The translations under genes were made by a program, and so were the position numbers. A stretch of DNA of 64,000 nt from MGIIb-O2 sp964003245. Lineage in GTDB: Archaea; Thermoplasmatota; Poseidoniia; Poseidoniales; Thalassarchaeaceae. Below, in pieces: positions 17,790-26,644 of the stretch (position 1 is its first letter; each line of letters begins with the position of its first letter). The stretch lies in NCBI GenBank assembly GCA_964003245.1, contig CAXFIU010000001.1, forward strand, positions 62,001 through 126,000. Direction: 5' to 3'. The notes under the pieces were generated by a model, which searched no databases, was not told the DNA's origin, and was given only the letters and a program-made list of their open reading frames with translations.

Positions 17790-19670
17790 ATGAGTGGACC
17801 TGTAATAGGAATAGATCTTGGAACGACAAACAGCTGTGTAGCAACTCTTGAAGGAGGCCAGGCAGTGGTAATAGCCAATTCAGAAGGATCTCGTACGACC
17901 CCTTCTGTCGTTGCGTTTAGCAAAGACGGCGAAAGACTAGTAGGTGTTACTGCTAAAAGACAAGCCGTGACAAACTCAGAAAGAACTATTCTTTCAGTTA
18001 AAAGAGAAATGGGTACTGATTGGGTTCAGAATATTGATGATAATGAATACACTCCTCAAGAGGTATCTGCCTTCATTTTACAGAAATTAAAGGCGGATGC
18101 AGAATCATATTTGGGCCGAGAGGTTACTCAGGCAGTGATAACTTGTCCTGCGTATTTTACCGATGCCCAAAGAAAGGCAACACAAGATGCGGGTAGAATT
18201 GCTGGTTTAGAAGTACTTAGGATAATCAACGAACCTACAGCAGCAGCTCTAGCTTATGGAGTAGATAAGGACGAAGATCAGACAATTCTAGTTTATGATT
18301 TGGGTGGAGGTACATTCGATGTTTCAGTACTAGAGATTTACCAAGTTGATGGCCAGCCACAGATTGAAGTCAAGGCAACAAGTGGAGATAATAGGCTTGG
18401 TGGAGATGATTTCGATCAAGTGATTGTTGAATGGATAACTAGCGAATATATGAAATCTTCTGGAATTGATTTAACAAAAGATATGCAAGCAATGAGTCGT
18501 CTACGTGAGGCTGCAGAAAAGGCTAAAATTGAGTTGTCTGGTACTTCCATGTCTCAAATAAACCTACCATTCATTACAATGAAAGATGGTCAGCCTGAAC
18601 ACTTAGATCTTTCACTTTCTAAAGCTAAGTTTGAAGACTTAATTTCAGACTTAGTTGAGAGAACAATGTCTCCAACACGGAGAGCAATGAAGGATGCAGG
18701 GATAGGTAAGGGCGATGTCGATAAGGTAATTCTTGTAGGTGGTTCAACTAGAGTCCCTGCTGTCCAGGAGGCTATCGAATCAGAAGTAGGAAAGTCTCCT
18801 TTTAAGGGCATTAATCCCGATGAAGCAGTTGCTTTAGGGGCAGCACTACAAGCAGGAATTATTGTAGGTGATGAAGGAGTTACTGATGTTCTTCTTCTCG
18901 ATGTAACTCCTTTGACTTTAGGAATAGAAACATTGGGTGGAATTATGACTACAATGATTGAAAGAAATACAACAATTCCTTCTAGGCGCTCGGAAACGTT
19001 CTCAACTGCGGCAGACAATCAACCAGCAGTTGAAGTGCATGTGCTCCAAGGCGAGAGGGAGTTTGCAAACGATAACATAACTCTTGGCCGATTCCATCTT
19101 ATGGGCATTCCACCTGCTCCGCGAGGGCTACCTCAAATTGAGGTTACATTTGATATCGATGCTAATGGTATCGTGAATGTTTCTGCAAAGGATCTTGGTA
19201 CTGGTACCGAACAGTCAATTAAAATTGAGAGCCAAACTTCATTATCTGAAGAAGAAATTAAACAAAAAATAAGTGATGCTGAAGAATTTGCTGAAGAAGA
19301 TAAACGCAAGAAAGCTAGGGTTGAATTAAGAAATACGGCAGATAGTATAGTATACCAAACTCGAAGAACAATCGATGAGACGAAAGAGAAATTATCAGAG
19401 GACGTAGTTAGTCCAGTTTTAGAAAAACTGAAAGAATTGGAATCTTTAATCGTCTCAGATGAAAAACCAGTTTCTGATGAAGACTTAGATGAATCAAGTA
19501 TCCAATCAAGAATACAAGAGTTAGAAGAATTAATGCATCGTTTATCCTCTAAATTGTATGAAGCAGCATCCGCAGAGGTTTCAGATGAAGATAATGATTC
19601 AGAAGAAGGTGATGTTGTAGAGGCAGATTTTGAAGTTTTGGACTCAGATGATGACGACACTGATGAGTGA
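17790..19670 (+). CDS. dnaK: Molecular chaperone DnaK (Hsp70)
   Basis: Hsp70 ATPase that binds unfolded peptides. From ATG 17790, 626 residues. Phosphate 1 motif GIDLGTTNSCVA near the start, phosphate 2 VYDLGGGTFDVS near residue 165-176, adenosine motif VGGSTRVPAVQ, the linker VLLLDVTPLTLGIETLGG, the beta substrate-binding domain, then a helical lid and an acidic tail (SDEDNDSEEGDV...DSDDDDTDE). Archaeal DnaK genes come from bacteria by transfer (established), which fits here. No dnaJ or grpE is adjacent; instead an Hsp20-like gene precedes and a PspC gene follows. Confidence 0.97.
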   Translation: MSGPVIGIDLGTTNSCVATLEGGQAVVIANSEGSRTTPSVVAFSKDGERLVGVTAKRQAVTNSERTILSVKREMGTDWVQNIDDNEYTPQEVSAFILQKLKADAESYLGREVTQAVITCPAYFTDAQRKATQDAGRIAGLEVLRIINEPTAAALAYGVDKDEDQTILVYDLGGGTFDVSVLEIYQVDGQPQIEVKATSGDNRLGGDDFDQVIVEWITSEYMKSSGIDLTKDMQAMSRLREAAEKAKIELSGTSMSQINLPFITMKDGQPEHLDLSLSKAKFEDLISDLVERTMSPTRRAMKDAGIGKGDVDKVILVGGSTRVPAVQEAIESEVGKSPFKGINPDEAVALGAALQAGIIVGDEGVTDVLLLDVTPLTLGIETLGGIMTTMIERNTTIPSRRSETFSTAADNQPAVEVHVLQGEREFANDNITLGRFHLMGIPPAPRGLPQIEVTFDIDANGIVNVSAKDLGTGTEQSIKIESQTSLSEEEIKQKISDAEEFAEEDKRKKARVELRNTADSIVYQTRRTIDETKEKLSEDVVSPVLEKLKELESLIVSDEKPVSDEDLDESSIQSRIQELEELMHRLSSKLYEAASAEVSDEDNDSEEGDVVEADFEVLDSDDDDTDE

Positions 19671-19674
19671 TTAG

Positions 19675-19896
19675 ATGGATGAAGAGTTTGCACTTAAGAA
19701 AATTAAAATTGGTGCTAAACCATTCGTCAGACCAATTGATGACAGGATAATTCTGGGAGTCTGCTCAGGACTTGCTAGGAAATTAGGAATAACTTCTCTA
19801 ACTTCGAGAGTCCTATTCTCTTTACTGACAATATTTACTGGTGGCAGTTTAGCAATTGCTTATCTCATTATTTTTTTAATATCTCCTCAGGAGTAA
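19675..19896 (+). CDS. PspC-domain small membrane protein
   Basis: 73 residues. The central sequence RPIDDRIILGVCSGLARKLGI matches the PspC (phage-shock C) domain pattern, followed by one or two hydrophobic helices (VLFSLLTIFTGGSLAIAYLIIFLIS). Starts four bases after the dnaK stop, so probably co-transcribed with it. PspC-domain proteins are linked to envelope stress; coupling to DnaK suggests a stress operon (inference). Confidence 0.8.
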   Translation: MDEEFALKKIKIGAKPFVRPIDDRIILGVCSGLARKLGITSLTSRVLFSLLTIFTGGSLAIAYLIIFLISPQE

Positions 19897-19897
19897 T

Positions 19898-21406
19898 TTA
19901 CTTACTCGTTATTAATCGATGTAGAGTTCGAACTTGTATTCCCGTGGCTCCATGGCTAACAGTTGCATTTGACTCTCCACCCCAAATTCCTGCAGTTCCT
20001 GCAATATCTAGATGTGCCCATGGAATTTGAGATTTTTCTCCGTTTTCATCTTCGCGTTCTTGGACAAATTGTTTCAAGAATCCTGCAGCTTGGATTGCCC
20101 CTCCCCATCGACCTTTTCCTTGATTTCTTACATCTGCGATTTTAGAGGATGTCATTTGTTTTTCAAATGCAGGTAACAATGGCATAGGCCAACAAATTTC
20201 ATCAACCTCATCTCCTGCCTTCTTTATTCTTCCCGATAATGAATCATTGTTCGAAAATAATCCTGTTGCTTCATGACCAAGAGCCACTACAATTGATCCG
20301 GTTAATGTTGCTAAATCAATGATGTAAGATGGATTCAATTCACTGGCCTTCCAAAGCCCATCTGCTAGTACGTTACGTCCTTCAGCATCTGTATTTAGGA
20401 CCTCTATAGTTTTTCCAGAATATGTGTCTATGACGTCCCCTGGCCTATATGCTTCAGCACTTGGCATATTCTCTGCCATACATGTTATTCCATTAACTCG
20501 ACCTTCGTAACCGGTTGCATGAAGAGCCTGAAAGAGTCCAAAAACAGTAGCGGAACCATGCATATCTAATTTCATTTCATCCATTCCTGCACTGCCTTTG
20601 ATTGAAATTCCTCCAGAATCAAAGGTAATACCTTTGCCTACAATACAAGGAACTTGTTTATTGGTGTCTGTAGTAGGATTAAGACGGAAGAATACCATAC
20701 ATGGCTTATGTACACTTCCTTTTCCAACCTCAACAAGTCCATTCATTCCTTCTTCTTTGAGACGAGAGAAGTTCCAGACTTCCACTTCAACATTTTCTTT
20801 TCCTTTGGACCATTCTAATGCTCTTCTTCCAAACTCTTCAGGATAAAGTCGATTTGCAGGCTCATTTCCTAAGTCTCTAGCGAGGTGCACACCAGTAGCT
20901 ATGGAAGAAAGTCTATTTATCTCTAAATCGAGATCTTTAGTATATCTTTTTGTTGTTTGACAAATTATTGACCATTCACTATCATTTTTCTCATCATCCT
21001 TTTTTTGATACTTATCGAATGAATAATCTCTCAGTATCATTCCTTCTGCAAATGATGCCATATTCTCATTATTCCATCCTGAGGTAAATCTGATAACAAT
21101 ATTTCTTCCTTGATTATTTGGAAGATTGCTAAAGCATTTCGCACCAAAATCTCTAGATTTCTTAAGAGTCAATTTATTTCTATCGCCAACTCCTAAAAGT
21201 ATTATTTGACATTCTTTCGTCCATATTGAAATCTGACATTTTTCCTTTCCATCAAAACCGTCGCTAGAAATCGCAGATTTTACGGCGATACTTGCACTCC
21301 TACTCAAACCCCTTGTTGAATTATTTGGTGCCTTTTCCGTATCCTGAAAAAGAGGAATAATCATAATGTCTCCGGTTTCTAAAAATTCACTAACTGTTAC
21401 ATGCAT
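19898..21406 (-). CDS. pepA: Leucyl aminopeptidase, M17 family
   Basis: Cytosolic dizinc aminopeptidase that trims N-terminal residues from peptides. The 502-residue chain has the variable N-terminal domain and the catalytic C-terminal domain with GKGITFDSGGISIKGS (metal-binding Lys and Asp), MAENMPS, and the M17 signature NTDAEGRNVLADGLW. A TATA-like stretch (TATAATTGAATATT on the minus strand, about 20-35 bases ahead) precedes the ATG. Its stop is one base from the pspC stop. Confidence 0.94.
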   Translation of the reverse strand: MHVTVSEFLETGDIMIIPLFQDTEKAPNNSTRGLSRSASIAVKSAISSDGFDGKEKCQISIWTKECQIILLGVGDRNKLTLKKSRDFGAKCFSNLPNNQGRNIVIRFTSGWNNENMASFAEGMILRDYSFDKYQKKDDEKNDSEWSIICQTTKRYTKDLDLEINRLSSIATGVHLARDLGNEPANRLYPEEFGRRALEWSKGKENVEVEVWNFSRLKEEGMNGLVEVGKGSVHKPCMVFFRLNPTTDTNKQVPCIVGKGITFDSGGISIKGSAGMDEMKLDMHGSATVFGLFQALHATGYEGRVNGITCMAENMPSAEAYRPGDVIDTYSGKTIEVLNTDAEGRNVLADGLWKASELNPSYIIDLATLTGSIVVALGHEATGLFSNNDSLSGRIKKAGDEVDEICWPMPLLPAFEKQMTSSKIADVRNQGKGRWGGAIQAAGFLKQFVQEREDENGEKSQIPWAHLDIAGTAGIWGGESNATVSHGATGIQVRTLHRLITSK

Positions 21407-21470
21407 GTATTTGCGATAATATTCAATTATACAAAGAATTGTATTTCAAAGTTTCAATTTCAGAGCATAT

Positions 21471-21490
21471 TTGATTAAATATATAATCAA
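21471..21490. repeat. Inverted repeat between speB and pepA
   Basis: TTGATTA and TAATCAA arms flank a 6-base AT core. It lies in the 111-base noncoding gap downstream of speB and upstream of pepA on the minus strand. It could be an operator or a weak hairpin terminator; there is no long T-run, so operator is slightly favoured. Confidence 0.35.
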
Positions 21491-21517
21491 TTATTCGAAT
21501 TAATAAAGTATTTACTA

Positions 21518-22447
21518 TTATTGTTCTTTCGTACTCATTATATGACAAGCCATAATCTTTGTAGCAATTAAAGCTGCAGAGAATTCTGTCAGGTTAGTAT
21601 CTGGTGAAGTTGAGATTTCGTTAACATCTGCACCTATTACTTGTGATTTTTTAGCATTAAATAATTCTTGTATTATTTTATTTGCTCCCCAGAATGATAA
21701 TCCTCCGGGGACTGGGGTTCCCGTTGCTGGAACTAGAATCCCATCTAATCCATCAATATCGAAACTAAGCCATATAGGCCCTGATAGATTCTTGATTTGA
21801 TTAATCATTTCATTCCAATTTGAGGATTCTGAATCTATACTAATAAGATCTCTGGCAAACCATGTATTCACTCTTCCATCACTCTCAATTATTTCTTTTT
21901 CTTCCGAACAATATGCTCTGACGCCTATCTGGATTATTTTACCCACACCTTCATCTAAAGATCTTCTAATCACGGTGCCATGAGAAAATCTTTCTCCATT
22001 TAATTGATCTCTTAAATCCGCATGTGCATCAATTTGTACAATAGTTAGTTTTTCTAGTTCTCCCTCAATTTTTGGATGTTTTTTTAGAGATCTAATTATT
22101 GGTAGTAATATGCCATGTTCACCACCTAAAAATATTGGAAATTGTTCACCATTAACCCACTTTGAAGAAAATCTTTCAATACTTTCCAAAGCTTCTTTGA
22201 GACTTGACACCTCATTATTCCAATTATCAGAGGTGAATAATTTGAAACCACAAGGAAGATCATCATCTAATAATTCATCAAATAATTCGACCTGTGAACT
22301 TGCACTAATGCAAGCCTCTGGTCCAAATTCAGTTCCTTCCTTGTAACTTGTTGTCATTTCATAAGGTATGGGTAAAATTACAATGTCATAAGGGCCATTT
22401 TCATTTTCTTCTAGGCCCAAGAAAGTCTTCTTGCCAGCCTCTTCCAT
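21518..22447 (-). CDS. speB: Agmatinase/arginase (ureohydrolase) family protein
   Basis: Dimanganese ureohydrolase that releases urea, probably from agmatine, for putrescine synthesis. Metal-binding motifs: LGGEHGIL, QIDAHADLRD and SFDIDGLDG. From the ATG at 22447 the protein has 310 residues, the usual size. The frame continues upstream to 22588 but that extension (MCKCQTHITDSD...) would overlap the divergent gene at 22568 and is unlike the family. Substrate (agmatine or another guanidino compound) is not proven by sequence. Confidence 0.85.
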   Translation of the reverse strand: MEEAGKKTFLGLEENENGPYDIVILPIPYEMTTSYKEGTEFGPEACISASSQVELFDELLDDDLPCGFKLFTSDNWNNEVSSLKEALESIERFSSKWVNGEQFPIFLGGEHGILLPIIRSLKKHPKIEGELEKLTIVQIDAHADLRDQLNGERFSHGTVIRRSLDEGVGKIIQIGVRAYCSEEKEIIESDGRVNTWFARDLISIDSESSNWNEMINQIKNLSGPIWLSFDIDGLDGILVPATGTPVPGGLSFWGANKIIQELFNAKKSQVIGADVNEISTSPDTNLTEFSAALIATKIMACHIMSTKEQ

Positions 22448-22567
22448 GATGATTACGACTCGCGTCTCTCGATTAATGGCTTCGGGATTCAAATCAAATC
22501 TGTAATCGTAATAAAGTATGGTTGATAAGTCACACCCATCCATGGAATATATATCGGAGTCGGTGAT

Positions 22568-22984
22568 ATGGGTTTGACACTTGCACAATTAACTCAGGCC
22601 ATTCGCCGTAAAGTTGACGAAGATATGGAAACTGTCGTGGCTGAAGGCATTGCTGAGCATGCATTGGGTTTTTTTGGTTTCTCAAATCGAATAATTGATA
22701 ACGCACTAGAACCTAATGATCGTAATCTTTTCTATCAGTTACAAGATTACGATTTGCTGACTACAGAATCTGAAGAGACAACATTATGGGATGGAAGAGA
22801 ATGGAGAATCCATTATTGGAAGTTTAAATCTACAGCTGAGGCATTCGCTCTCGCTGCAATGGATATGAGAGGAAAAAAGGTTGATGATGAAGATCCTTAT
22901 GCTGGTATATATGATGACATGCCTGCGAATCTTTGGAAAGAGAGATCCGGAGAAGAAGATGATTGGGAAGAACCATTATTCTAG
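22568..22984 (+). CDS. Conserved small archaeal protein (DUF6015-like)
   Basis: 138 residues with no catalytic motif that I recognise. The N-terminal part (MGLTLAQLTQAIRRKVDEDM) is helical and amphipathic; the middle has FQL/DYDLLTTESEETTLWDGREWRIHYW, wing-like; the C-terminus is acidic. I recall a euryarchaeal family of this layout (DUF6015), but the match is from memory. A small winged-helix role is possible. TATA-like GAATATATATCG lies directly upstream. Confidence 0.6.
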   Translation: MGLTLAQLTQAIRRKVDEDMETVVAEGIAEHALGFFGFSNRIIDNALEPNDRNLFYQLQDYDLLTTESEETTLWDGREWRIHYWKFKSTAEAFALAAMDMRGKKVDDEDPYAGIYDDMPANLWKERSGEEDDWEEPLF

Positions 22985-23043
22985 AGATATTATAAAAATC
23001 ATTGACCCCTAAGTTTCAAAAGCATATTCTTCTAGAGTTTATC

Positions 23044-26000
23044 ATGAAAAGCATCCAACAAGCTTTTTTCATTATTTTTATTTTATTGTTTAGTAGTTTT
23101 TCATCATTGGTTTCTGCTGAAGAAAATGATTTTATAGAGTGTGAAATACTTGCTGATTGGGGAGTAGATTACTTCCCAGTAATGGATATTGATGGTAATT
23201 TCTCGGTATATGATCCACTAATTATACACCGTTATGTAGTGTCTTTCTCCCCTTCTTTTGTTAATGGCACCACACCTCATTTAGTAGACACTTCAATAAG
23301 TCATTTACGTGCTAACCAGACAATAGGAAGTAACTTTAATTCGAATGTTATTTTAGCTGGCGGAGAAATTGATATTATTCTGCCTGAAGAACCTATGTTC
23401 ATGGATGAAATTGAAATTTCGATTGAAACTTTGGAAGCATCTTGTAGCCGTTCTATTAGAGTCACAAATTGGAATCAACCAATAGCAGATCATGAAGTGA
23501 CCAGCAATAGAACATGGCAAAATAATATTTTAGGAACTTCTGAGTCCAGTTCCAATCTTATTTTTGAAGGTAGAGGTTGGCAGCAAAGGATAGGCCCTAG
23601 TCTCACATCAAATGAATTAGGTTCTGGAAGTTTTGAACTATATAATTTTGATAATATGGATATTGAACTCGATTTAGATAAGGTCTGGTTAAACCAGACT
23701 TATTATGACGAAGAATTAGTTGGGCAGGAGTTTGAGATGCGTGGACAAGGAAATTTATTGACTATTCAGGATGGATTGAATATTTCGGTAAATGTGACTG
23801 AAGCATTTTATAATCGTACATTGTTACAAGATAGTTACACTGAGCATTTGTTAGTTGATGGCCATGGAATGTTATATTTTCTAGATAATTCAGACAATGA
23901 GTCTCTATTTATCTCAGGCGATATTTCTTCATTTTACTTCGAGTCTTTAGATTCAGATGGTTTACGCGAATACCAGAATATAAATTTAGAAGCAGATGCT
24001 ACAAGCTTTATTGACTTTGCAGATGGAAATATTGATCTTGAATTAGAAGAATTTAGATACAAAGATCTATGGATAAATGGAGTTCAAGAAGAACATCTTT
24101 TGAAGTATATCGGTAATGCAGAATTTAATGCACTTATTTCAGAAGAAGCTCCATATATTTACACTAACGGAACTGTTGATAGTTTACATTTCGAAGATAG
24201 AAATGGATTTATTCTTCATGACACTTTAAGAGTTGATGGAACATATGATGGAGATGTTTCAGGTTCATTTGGGATAATCAGATTAATCGAAGATAAGACC
24301 ACTCAAAAGAATTTGTCAGGTACTAATTTTGAGGTAAATAAAATTAGAAATGAGAATTGGCTAAATGTATCTTCAGTCTTCATGATTGTAGACGAAGAAA
24401 TAAATGCTGAACATAATCTTACATATGAATATACGGTACCTCAATCTTATTGGGAAAATCCAATAGTTAGATATCAGTATATTGAAGATAATGGTTCAAG
24501 TTCAGATTATTTTCCCGAAGAATCTCCAATCCAGGTTGATGTTGAAAGGCCTTCTTCCAGTTCCTTTGAAGCATCTCCTATAACTAAAGAAACTGGTTTA
24601 ATTCCTGAGATATTAAGTCCAGGTGATGAAATTATTTTATCTAGAAATTCAGATCTTATTTTATCAATCATAGTTCAAGATAGTAGAGAAGTGAATATAG
24701 ATGGCCATAATGTCGATGTAATCGACTGGATAGGAGATTATGGTAACAATACAGAAGCAGCTGGAAGTGTGATTAATGAAGGCTTATTAGCAGGACTATT
24801 CCATCATGTAAATCGTTCAATTACTTTACCTCTATTAGAAGGAGAGGTTAATTTTCACGAGACTCAAAATCTAGATAAGATTCGCTCACCTTCAATAATT
24901 ACTGCCGAAGAAAACACTCCTCCATTATTAGAAAATATTAAATTCAGAGAGGGTTTTTTGTATACTGAGGGAGGGCAAGCTCATCTCGAAGTTTCAGTAG
25001 ATGATGTTGATAATGATATTATTTCCATATCTGTAGATATGTCCCAATTTGGATTGGGGATTATTGAATTATCAGATAGAGGATTATTTGGAGATACCGT
25101 TATCCATGACGATGTTTGGACATCGCTAATAATAGCAGATGGGCTAGATTTTGGAAATAAGACAGTTGAAATAGAAATTAATGATTTTTGGGAAACTGTA
25201 GTGTTTTCCTCAAATATTGTAATTCTTAATCCTGCTCCGGTGATGTCATCCATCAGTTTCACACCGAATGTTGTGAAAAGAGGAGATTTTGTTGATGTAT
25301 CTATTTCGGCAAATGATGGCCATGGTGTAAGCTCTGTTTCTTTAGAATTAACAAGTGCTGGTGGAGAATCAATTCCTCTCTCATTAATTGACTCCAAATG
25401 GGTGGGACAATTTCAAGTTCCATATATTATTGCACCTGGTGAAAGATTAGTTCCAATTAGATTGATAGATGGGAATGATTCTTCTAGATTAATTACTAAA
25501 TCTTTTATTAATGGAGTAGAAATTAGCTCAATATTAATTATTGAGAATGAGGCTCCAACTTTTGTGAATTATTCAATTATTAGAGGTAATGAAATATCAG
25601 ATACAGTTACCGTACCTAAATCCGGTGACCCGATACCTCAAGTATTGGAAATATCAATAGTTGATCCCGATGGTTTATCTTCAGTTCAGGTTAAAATGGG
25701 TAGATTAGCCCCTATTGGTGAATCTAATAACTGGATATTAATGAAAGATGATGGTGTTGGAGTCGACAGAATCGCTAATGATGGAATATATTCATTGGAG
25801 ATTTTTCCTCGCTCAAGTTTACCCAATGGAGAGATAGAAATTTTTGTTAGAGGTACCGACATTTATCTTTCTACAACAGATGTATCCGATCAAAGTTTAG
25901 TAATTAAATTAGATAAAACTGATGAATCTATTACTGGAAACTGGTTTTCAGATAATAAATCGATATTGATTGTGCTTGGTTTATTTATTGTATTGTCACT

Positions 26001-26049
26001 ATCATTTGCTGGAATTTTAATAATTTTACGTAATTCAGACATAGATTAG
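23044..26049 (+). CDS. Large secreted Ig-like surface protein, C-terminally anchored
   Basis: 1001-1002 residues from the ATG at 23044, which opens a signal peptide (MKSIQQAFFIIFILLFSSFSSLVSA). The TTG at 23002 is rejected because it would put 14 polar residues before it. The body is Asp/Asn/Glu/Ser-rich. Its last third contains cadherin/Ig-like strands (SVDDVDNDIISISVDMS, VDVSISANDGHGVSSVSLELT, ISIVDPDGLSSVQVKM). It ends in a hydrophobic helix (ILIVLGLFIVLSLSFAGILIIL) and a short tail. Probably an S-layer-associated or adhesive protein. Similar layout to the protein at 3806. Confidence 0.7.
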   Translation: MKSIQQAFFIIFILLFSSFSSLVSAEENDFIECEILADWGVDYFPVMDIDGNFSVYDPLIIHRYVVSFSPSFVNGTTPHLVDTSISHLRANQTIGSNFNSNVILAGGEIDIILPEEPMFMDEIEISIETLEASCSRSIRVTNWNQPIADHEVTSNRTWQNNILGTSESSSNLIFEGRGWQQRIGPSLTSNELGSGSFELYNFDNMDIELDLDKVWLNQTYYDEELVGQEFEMRGQGNLLTIQDGLNISVNVTEAFYNRTLLQDSYTEHLLVDGHGMLYFLDNSDNESLFISGDISSFYFESLDSDGLREYQNINLEADATSFIDFADGNIDLELEEFRYKDLWINGVQEEHLLKYIGNAEFNALISEEAPYIYTNGTVDSLHFEDRNGFILHDTLRVDGTYDGDVSGSFGIIRLIEDKTTQKNLSGTNFEVNKIRNENWLNVSSVFMIVDEEINAEHNLTYEYTVPQSYWENPIVRYQYIEDNGSSSDYFPEESPIQVDVERPSSSSFEASPITKETGLIPEILSPGDEIILSRNSDLILSIIVQDSREVNIDGHNVDVIDWIGDYGNNTEAAGSVINEGLLAGLFHHVNRSITLPLLEGEVNFHETQNLDKIRSPSIITAEENTPPLLENIKFREGFLYTEGGQAHLEVSVDDVDNDIISISVDMSQFGLGIIELSDRGLFGDTVIHDDVWTSLIIADGLDFGNKTVEIEINDFWETVVFSSNIVILNPAPVMSSISFTPNVVKRGDFVDVSISANDGHGVSSVSLELTSAGGESIPLSLIDSKWVGQFQVPYIIAPGERLVPIRLIDGNDSSRLITKSFINGVEISSILIIENEAPTFVNYSIIRGNEISDTVTVPKSGDPIPQVLEISIVDPDGLSSVQVKMGRLAPIGESNNWILMKDDGVGVDRIANDGIYSLEIFPRSSLPNGEIEIFVRGTDIYLSTTDVSDQSLVIKLDKTDESITGNWFSDNKSILIVLGLFIVLSLSFAGILIILRNSDID

Positions 26050-26051
26050 TT

Positions 26052-26126
26052 TGGTACGAGTGCCGGGATTTGAACCCGGGTTCAGGCGTTGGCAACGCCC
26101 GGTGATAACCACTACACTACACTCGT
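26052..26126 (-). tRNA. tRNA-Gly (GCC), CCA encoded
   Basis: On the minus strand the cloverleaf is complete: acceptor ACGAGTG/CACTCGT, D-arm GTGTAGTGGTTATCAC, anticodon stem GGGCG/CGCCT around loop TTGCCAA (anticodon GCC), T-stem CCGGG/CCCGG with loop TTCAAAT, discriminator A. The three bases after it read CCA. Without CCA the gene is 26055-26126. No intron is seen. Confidence 0.95.
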
Positions 26127-26155
26127 TTGACTAGAGGGAAACCTGAGTCACTTTT

Positions 26156-26533
26156 CTAAGCGTCGGTCTGAGTTTGAGGCAATTTTTCTAATAAAGATTG
26201 TATTTTATCTCTAGTATTCCTGTAAAAAATAATATCGTGGCCTACTGGATCATCTAATCCCCAATCCGATGAAATTGGAAGATTTGGGCATTCAACTCCG
26301 CATCCCATACTAATTATTTTGTCGTATCCTTTTGTATCTATCATCTCTATAGATTTAGGAAATTGGTCATCCATTTCAATTCCTAATTCTTTTATCACAG
26401 CAACAGCATTTATGGCAATTTTTTCTCCTGGATGTGTTCCTGCAGATTGTGCTTTGAATCCCATATCTTTAGCCAGAGACTCAGCCATTTGGCTTCTGCA
26501 AGTATTTCCTACACATACAAACAATAGTTTCAC
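26156..26533 (-). CDS. Low-molecular-weight phosphatase / ArsC-like arsenate reductase
   Basis: 125 residues. The P-loop VCVGNTCRSQMAES (Cys-x5-Arg-Ser) sits at residues about 6-19. A second cysteine pair region CGVECP follows at about 78-84, and the general-acid region is GLDDPVG. This is the pattern of thioredoxin-coupled ArsC enzymes that evolved from the LMW protein tyrosine phosphatase fold. Arsenate reduction is likely but a phosphatase role cannot be excluded. Divergent from mrp. Confidence 0.82.
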   Translation of the reverse strand: MKLLFVCVGNTCRSQMAESLAKDMGFKAQSAGTHPGEKIAINAVAVIKELGIEMDDQFPKSIEMIDTKGYDKIISMGCGVECPNLPISSDWGLDDPVGHDIIFYRNTRDKIQSLLEKLPQTQTDA

Positions 26534-26644
26534 ATTATTCCGAAGAGGTCAAGTTTAATGAAATAAACTCATATAGGTTATTTTACTCTAATGTTTAATT
26601 CATTATCACTAGGGTTGAAGTATTGTTTACTACGCGCAATAATC

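Noticed and set aside
18590..19693. Long Ser-rich antisense frames over dnaK (142 and 186 residues)
   Set aside because: Produced by the acidic codons of the DnaK tail and SBD read backwards; no start signals and no motif.
22448..22588. N-terminal extension of the agmatinase to 22588
   Set aside because: It would overlap the divergent gene starting at 22568 and adds residues unlike the family; ATG 22447 gives normal length.
24981..25397. 138-residue antisense frame in the large surface protein
   Set aside because: Low-complexity shadow of the Ig-like coding strand.
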